Shown: positions 58,943 through 64,000 of the stretch, piece by piece
How the letters are laid out: each line of letters starts with the position of its first letter
Position numbering within the stretch: the first letter of the stretch is position 1
The notes under the pieces: model-generated
The model's database searches: none
Told to the model about the DNA's origin: nothing
What the model saw: the letters and a program-made list of their open reading frames with translations, nothing else
Position numbers and translations under genes: made by a program
From: Diplodia intermedia
Taxonomy: Eukaryota > Ascomycota > Dothideomycetes > Botryosphaeriales > Botryosphaeriaceae
NCBI GenBank assembly: GCA_021495925.1
Contig: JAKEKT010000064.1
Location: 124,001-188,000 of the forward strand
DNA length: 64,000 nt
Direction of reading: 5' to 3'

Positions 58943-59293
58943 GGCCGGGTTGCTGGCGTGGGGTGGCGGGGTGCCATGGCGCGTGCGGTGGTTATATAGG
59001 CAGGTGCCGCCGCGTGCCTGCCCAGCCCTGCCTGCCCAGCCCTGCCTGCCTATCACCGTTGCCGCAGCCTCTTCTCCGCGCAGTCGCCTCGGCGCCAGCC
59101 GGCCGGGCACGCAATTCTACGCGATCGCCAGTTCAGCCTGACATGCATGATCCTACGAGCCAGGCCCGCCGCACGCGTCCTCCCGCATCCTCCTAAGCCC
59201 GCCCGCCGCCTCCCGCCTCCCGCCTCCCGCTGCCGCCCCAAGCTTTATCGTCACAAAGGATGCAATCCCTGCGCTCCATTTCTGCTACGCTAT
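58943..59293. promoter_or_regulatory. Zn2Cys6 factor promoter region and 3' flank of the FAD monooxygenase gene
   Basis: 351 GC-rich bases with TATATA at 58993-58998, about 51 bases before the regulator's ATG. Tandem 'CCTGCCTGCCCAG' units lie near 59016-59050. No gene. Confidence 0.5.
58993..58998 (-). promoter_or_regulatory. TATA box of the Zn2Cys6 factor gene
   Basis: On the minus strand CCTATATAAC, 51 bases upstream of the ATG at 58942; supports that start. Confidence 0.5.
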
Positions 59294-60828
59294 CTACGCC
59301 GCAGCCATCCCCGTCGCCGTCGGGCTTGCCGCTGCCAGCAGCATCACAACCGTTGCCCCAACCATCAACCACGCCAGCATCCGAGCCTGCGTGCCCCACT
59401 GGCTGGCCGCCGGCTCGCTCTCGTCCGCCCAGGCCACAGCGTGCGAAGCCCTGCCCGTCCACGGAACGAAGTCCAGCCGGGGCCCCGCCTTGATGACGGG
59501 AGCCAGCTGCTCCGCCAGCGCCTGGTCCCGCTGTAGCGGCCCCAGGTAGCACGCCATCGCCCTGAACATCCACCCGTCCCATGCCTGCACTCTCGTTACG
59601 AGCCGCGAGACGTCGCACACGCCTTGTGCCCGCGCCACCCTCGCCCGCTGATACTCGGCGAACAAGGCCTCGATCTCGGCCATCCCAGGCTTTCCCCCGG
59701 GCGCCGTCCGCACCGCTTGCACGACCAGGTTCGCCAGGACCGCCACGCTCTCCATGGCCAGATTGCCCCCGAGAGCTATGTTGGGCGTGACCTTGTGCAC
59801 CGCGTCTCCCGCCAGCACCGTGCGGCCCCAGTGCCAGTGCTGCAGCACGCCCTCTTCAATCGACACCAGCTGGCCCCGGACCCGCTTCTTCCACACCTCG
59901 CCAAACAGCACGCTTTCCGAAATGGGCACCTCGGCCACCTTGGCCGCCGCCGCCGCCGCATTGGCCTCGCTCCAGCGCGGCCAGTTGGGCCAGTGGAACG
60001 CCCGCTCCAGCTTGAAGAAGACGAAGAAGAAGAGCTTCTTCGGCTGCCCCAGCACCAGCAGCGAGTGCCTGTCTCGGTGCACCACCGTCATGTCACGCAG
60101 CCCTGCCCCTGGAATCTGCGGCGCCACGCCGATGAGGCAGTTCCACGAGACGTGCATGGCTGTCGATCGGTCAGCACGAATCCGCCCGTTATCTTGCTTG
60201 GGACCCTTACTCCGCTTCTCTGCCGCGCTGATAATCCCCGGCACCCTTTCGTTGGCCCTGGCCCACATGGCTTCCCGCACGAAGCTGTGGACCCCGTCGC
60301 AGCCAATCACCATGTCACCAGCCTCGGACGAGCCGTCGGCGAGCTGGGCTTTCACTCCTGCCGACGTCTCCTCGACGCCGACCACCCTCGCGCCGAATCG
60401 AATGCGCGACTGGTCGTGCAGGGTGTCGTACAGCATGGCCAAATAGTCCCGCCGCTCGAACAGCAGGATATCGTATCCGTGGCTGAATCCCCGCACCGTC
60501 AGCAACTGCTCGCCTTCCTATTTCCCATGACTTACTTGTCCTTGACGTGGTCGAAGAAGGGGACGGACGAGAGGCGCGAGCCGTCGGGGCCTCGCATGAT
60601 GGCCCGGTCCATGGGCACGCACAGCTTGCGGGCGGCGTCCAGCACGCCAATCTGCTCGAGGATGCGGCTGCCGTGCGGGTAAATGGCAATGCTCGCGCCC
60701 TCGGCCGGCGCCGCTTCCGCCTTGCTTTCCAGCACGACGTGATCGATGCCCGCCTTCTGCAGCACATGCGAAGCCACCAGTCCGCCCACGCCGCCACCCA
60801 CCACAATGACTCGGAATGGCCCGGTCAT
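59294..60828 (-). CDS. FAD-dependent monooxygenase with C-terminal membrane anchor (PaxM/AurC-like)
   Basis: 476 residues from exons 60536-60828, 60211-60482 and 59294-60159. FAD motif 'VIVVGGGVGGLVASHVL' near residue 7; 'HGYDILLFERRDYL' joined across intron 1; 'MVIGCDGVHS' (DG motif); 'TVLAGDAVHKVTPNIALGG' (GD motif, second FAD contact). The C-terminus has a hydrophobic helix (MLAWLMVGATVVMLLAAA). This arrangement is that of the epoxidising FAD monooxygenases of indole-diterpene and meroterpenoid clusters (PaxM, Pyr5) and of polyene-pyrone clusters (AurC, CtvC). Intron 2 (60160-60210) is 51 bases without a stop, so retention would add 17 residues to the protein. Its promoter holds TATATA and two overlapping palindrome elements. 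Likely role: epoxidation of a polyene or prenyl chain at the ER membrane. Confidence 0.88.
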
Positions 60829-60962
60829 GTTTGCTGCAGATCCTTTCCCTTCTCCTTCTTGATCTCCTTCCGAGAGGAGCAAAAATCGGTGCTGATGGTG
60901 ATGACGAGTGAGATAAGAATGACTGACGAGGGATCTAGAGCTTCCCACTTTCCCTCATTGAT

Positions 60963-60968
60963 TATATA
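60963..60968 (-). promoter_or_regulatory. TATA box of the FAD monooxygenase gene
   Basis: TATATA (minus strand GGTATATAAT), about 137 bases before the ATG at 60828. Confidence 0.45.
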
Positions 60969-61018
60969 CCGAAGCGTTCTCGGCGTTCGGAGTCGTTGGA
61001 GTCGGCGCCATCGGCGTG

Positions 61019-61032
61019 CTCGGCCCGGTCCG
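61019..61032. promoter_or_regulatory. overlapping CGGCCCG and CGGTCCG elements upstream of the FAD monooxygenase
   Basis: CTCGGCCCGGTCCG contains two overlapping CGG-N-CCG cores, about 190-200 bases before the ATG at 60828. It is the rightmost copy of the cluster element that I found. Confidence 0.45.
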
Positions 61033-62202
61033 GGGCCAGACTGGACGGGCACCTCCTAACCTATTGCGGGAATGCGCCGTTGCACTGGGTTGACCTTTTT
61101 ACGTTCGCGGAATAGCTCGCTCCTGCGGGCCGGCCAATCAGTACTGCAATCGCAACGAGCTTGACGTGATTGACGAGGCGTGCAATTGAGATGGAATATT
61201 CTACTACATGGCCAAGAGAGTTGGATCGCTTGTGGGAAGTCGGGCTGTTTAGGGCAACTGTCTGGGCGACGCCGCCAATCACAACCTCCGCACGCCGCAA
61301 TTGCCCGACGACTGTGGAAATGGCTCACGTAAGAGATTTCAAGAATCGGGTAGGTGGTGGGAAAAAGGCTTTTTGTTATCGGAAGCGTGGAGTGTCGTGT
61401 TTGACGTGTCAATGTGGCATTGGAAGGGCGAGAGCATTTGAGCGGCGCCGAAGTGGCCCTTGAGGTACCCAGGTCTTCTCTGCCCCCTCGACATATCTGC
61501 AATTGTCTTCTTATAAAGTGGATCAAATGACTACTGGACTCAAGGCACCCTACATTCGCAGAATGGTAAACACGCCCTAAGGCATCGGAACTAATTCCTA
61601 ACAGGAAACCCGGGCGTTGCATCGGAGCTGGGTCCGCAACTACTCCGCATGGACGCCACCGGTGACGGCCTGTTTTAAACCTCGTGGTGGTCTCGATTCA
61701 ACACTCTACCGCCCTATCATTGGCCCGTCGCAACGTGGCACTCCGACCGGCTGCCAGATGGTCGGGTCCACCGTGTCGCCTTATAACCTGCGCCGTGTCC
61801 GCTTGTCTCCCGCGCGTCTCAACAACACCTCCGTGGTGTCCATCAACACCGTCTTGGCGGCTCAGTCACGCCTTCGCATCCGCATCCATCACACCTCGGG
61901 CCCGTCGAATCCGCCAGCATTGCACTCGCATACACCACACGTGCGAAGACTTTTTGACCATGAGTATTGAACTCAACTGCCCCGCACCTCGAAGCTGTGA
62001 AATGCTGTTTTATAAAGCTAGATTTTCGACCAAGAACAAGGAATGCGGCTTTCTCTGCTCCAGCGAGATCGACCCTTACCCCGCCCACGCACGATCGATG
62101 CCCCATGACACAAGGCCGCATCTTTCGAAGCCACGCGCCCAAGAAGGGCACCGCGACCCACCAGCACAACGGAAAGAAGCAAGACAAAGAGCCGGAAGCT
62201 AC

Positions 62203-63102
62203 CTACCGCGCCCCCCTGGCCGGCCGCACCCCCCGTCCCGCCTCGCGCCTCACGAACACATCGATGGGCCGGAAGCCGCAGCTCGCGTGCCGCAGCACCA
62301 TCTCCTTGAGCTCGAACACGGCGTCGCTCAGTCCCGCCACCTCCCCGCGCAGACGCTCGTTGCGCGCTAGCAACTCCCCGTGCCGCTCTTGCAGCTCCGT
62401 CGTCCAGTCCCGCTTCTTCTCCCGGCACTTCTTCGCCGCCGCCCGGTTCTTCGCCAGGCTCAGCTCCCGCTGGGTCCGCGTTTGCTTGGTGTCGGCCCCC
62501 GCCGCCGCGCCTCGCCGCCGCCGCCGCCGCCGACCGGGCTTGAGAGGGCGAGGGGACGTTTCGTCCGAGGTGGATGGCTTGCGCGAAGTCGAGGCCGTGG
62601 ACGGGTCGGGGCTTGTCGTCGTCGACGGGCTCGTCGTCGTCGTGTCCGGGCCTGGGCTCCGAGTGATGGACTGCTTCTCGTCGAAGTCGTAGGAAAAAAG
62701 GCTGTCCCGACGTGGCGAGTCGTCGAAGGGGAAGCCGGGAATGGGAGGCGTCAGGTCCAGTGATGTGGGAAGTTCTGGCAATGTGGGATCGTTGAGCCGG
62801 GCCGCAAAGTCGTCACTGCTGCCAACGGATGGGGTTTCCCAAGGGTTGGGGAGAAGATGGTCGAGGAAGCAGGCGAAGGGGTCGGGGAATGCAATTGGAT
62901 CCGCGCTACCGCCGTCGAAGGTCCGACAAGCATCGAACTCGAGTATGAGGTCTGGTGAGGCGGTGGGGAGAAGGATCTGTGCGTCGCCGTCCATGAACAC
63001 CATCGTTTCTTGGGGCTGCCGAGGGCAAGTATCGAAGCCGAGCAGGCTAAGGCCGGTGCACCGAGGGCTGGGTGATGAGAGGAGGGATTGCTGCTGATGC
63101 AT
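62203..63102 (-). CDS. bZIP transcription factor (Atf/CREB-like)
   Basis: 299 residues from an ATG at 63102; the frame is open further up to 63417, but a TATA-like string 72-79 bases upstream of 63102 argues for the shorter form. The N-terminal two thirds is acidic, proline/serine/threonine-rich (activation-type). The basic region 'NRAAAKKCREKKRDW' (N-x7-R) lies near residue 213, followed by heptad leucines ('LQERHGELLARNERLRGEV', 'LSDAVFELKEMVL') and a C-terminal 'HASCGFRPIDVF', as in Atf1-type factors. A GTAGGT at the stop codon could be a splice donor, so one further small exon is possible. It may be a general stress regulator rather than a cluster member; no palindrome lies in front of it. 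Confidence 0.85.
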   Translation of the reverse strand: MHQQQSLLSSPSPRCTGLSLLGFDTCPRQPQETMVFMDGDAQILLPTASPDLILEFDACRTFDGGSADPIAFPDPFACFLDHLLPNPWETPSVGSSDDFAARLNDPTLPELPTSLDLTPPIPGFPFDDSPRRDSLFSYDFDEKQSITRSPGPDTTTTSPSTTTSPDPSTASTSRKPSTSDETSPRPLKPGRRRRRRRGAAAGADTKQTRTQRELSLAKNRAAAKKCREKKRDWTTELQERHGELLARNERLRGEVAGLSDAVFELKEMVLRHASCGFRPIDVFVRREAGRGVRPARGAR

Positions 63103-64000
63103 CAACAGATGCAGTGCGTTGTGAAGACGGGTGGCCGAGCGTCTCCCCACAAGAGATGGAGCAAATATAAAGGGCGTGGAGGAAGGAGGGACGCCAGCAT
63201 GTGCTTGCCCTGGGAATAACGCAGATCTGGGGTAGACCAGGGGCACCCCGTGGGACAACGACAGCGGAGATAGCAGCGGACAGGCAGGCTGAGCCTGGAG
63301 CGCTGACTGGGCGGAGGCGCGGGAGGGACGGGAAACAACGTGGGAAGCGTGCGCCGCAAAATCCCCGGAGCTGGAATTGTTCGCCCCAGAAAGTCGGCAT
63401 CTTGCGGCAAGTCTCATCCTACCCGCTCCAAATGCTTCCCGACCACCTGATCGGATCGTGCCCTAGCGCTTCCGTTCGACATCCGATGGTTGCATCAAGC
63501 TTACATCACGTCCATCCGACGCGGCTCTTCATTTAAGCGTTTTAAGCGTCGATCATGACGTAGGTAGGATTACTATTGGTAATCACCGTTGTTTACTAAT
63601 TACTTCGCAAGCCGCAAGCCTGGCTGCTTGCTTGCTTTGAATGGTCCGGATCGAAACACCGTCCCGGCCTGCTGTCCTCTATCTCTTCGCCTAGCGTCAT
63701 CTACTAGCGCATCTACCGGTGCGTTCGCCGACTTATCTACCTATACGTCTACTGGGTTTAAGCCCTTATACCTAGCTTTGGTAGTGTATAGAGCTCTATA
63801 CTGTGCCAGACATGTTTAAAAGAAGCGAAGAAATGGATATAGAGAAAGCGGTTTGGAAAAAGAACTGTTCTACTCGATATCCAAAACCAACAAATCCACC
63901 TCGAGCGCCTCTACACCCTTCTTCACAACGTGCTCCCGCTCACCGTCCAGCCACCCTGGCCCCAATCCACGCTCTTAACCCCGCTCGCCGGAACCGGCAG
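63103..64000. other. right-end spacer, possibly the 3' end of another gene at the edge
   Basis: About 0.9 kb. The left 0.3 kb is the bZIP promoter/leader (open frame but probably untranslated). From 63540 the base composition drops, with direct short motifs such as TCTAC/CTAGC repeated around 63690-63790, and no recognisable transposon protein. At the very end a minus-strand frame (about 63923-64000) ends in a stop and could be the 3' end of a gene beyond the window. Confidence 0.4.
63174..63181 (-). promoter_or_regulatory. TATA-like box of the bZIP gene
   Basis: On the minus strand TTTATATT, 72-79 bases before the ATG at 63102; this supports the shorter of two possible starts. Confidence 0.4.

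Larger units (their letters stand above)
60829..62202. other. 1.4-kb intergenic region, no recognisable gene
   Basis: Holds the FAD monooxygenase promoter on the left and the 3' flank of the bZIP gene on the right. Short frames only. It probably contains the right border of the biosynthetic cluster. Confidence 0.5.

Noticed and set aside
62203..63417. 404-codon version of the bZIP protein
   Set aside because: The additional N-terminus spans the TATA-like element at 63174-63181 and has no family resemblance; the ATG at 63102 is preferred.
1..64000. CRISPR arrays, tRNA or rRNA genes, complete transposons
   Set aside because: Looked for repeat-spacer patterns, T-loop-like strings (GGTTCGA), and transposase or reverse-transcriptase motifs with terminal repeats; none was convincing.

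Overview
The window is nuclear DNA of a filamentous ascomycete (Pezizomycotina, probably a Sordariomycete). The evidence is the many short spliceosomal introns (about 45-75 nt, with CTAAC/CTGAC-like branch sites), fungal-only families (Zn2Cys6 regulators, a HET-domain protein, a NACHT-TPR NLR-like protein) and two highly reducing polyketide synthases (HR-PKSs). Splice models were built by hand, by joining reading frames at GT/GC...AG sites so that family motifs stay continuous. All exon lengths given here keep the frame unless stated otherwise.

Layout. 1-1,042: 5' part of an aspartate aminotransferase, running off the left edge. 2.5 kb: a tiny secreted cysteine-rich protein. 3.7-13.1 kb: a biosynthetic pair, HR-PKS 1 (KS-AT-DH-MT-decayed ER-KR-ACP, minus strand) and a divergent class I methyltransferase. 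13.1-17.0 kb: empty spacer. 17.0-24.9 kb: a 2,176-residue NACHT-TPR protein and a protein kinase, tail to tail. 24.9-28.4 kb: a gene graveyard holding broken remains of a Zn2Cys6 factor, an aldo-keto reductase and a substrate-binding protein. 28.5-31.1 kb: a UbiA-superfamily membrane enzyme and an SMP-30/gluconolactonase-like protein. 31.4-34.5 kb: a HET-domain protein and a two-helix membrane protein. 35.1-60.8 kb: a dense biosynthetic cluster. In order it holds an FMO-type monooxygenase, membrane cyclase/hydrolase-like protein A, HR-PKS 2 (KS-AT-DH-decayed ER-KR-ACP), its paralogue B, a DUF2306-like membrane protein, a DUF3237-like protein, a secreted GMC oxidoreductase, an MFS exporter, a Zn2Cys6 regulator and a PaxM/AurC-like FAD monooxygenase with a C-terminal membrane anchor. 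62.2-63.1 kb: a bZIP factor. The last 0.9 kb holds no confident gene.

How the parts may work together (inference). HR-PKS 2 has no active enoylreductase, so it should make an unsaturated chain. The anchored FAD monooxygenase could epoxidise that chain. The two related polytopic membrane proteins, which resemble AscI/CtvD-type membrane cyclases or epoxide hydrolases, could open or cyclise the epoxides. FMO, GMC and DUF3237 proteins could tailor the product, and the MFS protein export it. HR-PKS 1 with its methyltransferase has the architecture of polyene-pyrone synthases (AurA/CtvA-like) and could be a second pathway or part of the same one. As assembled, HR-PKS 1 has its ACP out of frame at a run of 11 G.

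A palindromic element of the form TCGG-N-CCGA, or a close variant, lies upstream of nearly every gene of the 30-61 kb cluster, often in shared divergent promoters. I did not see it upstream of HR-PKS 1, the HET gene or the NACHT gene. It is a candidate binding site for the cluster's own Zn2Cys6 regulator and helps to mark the cluster's limits.
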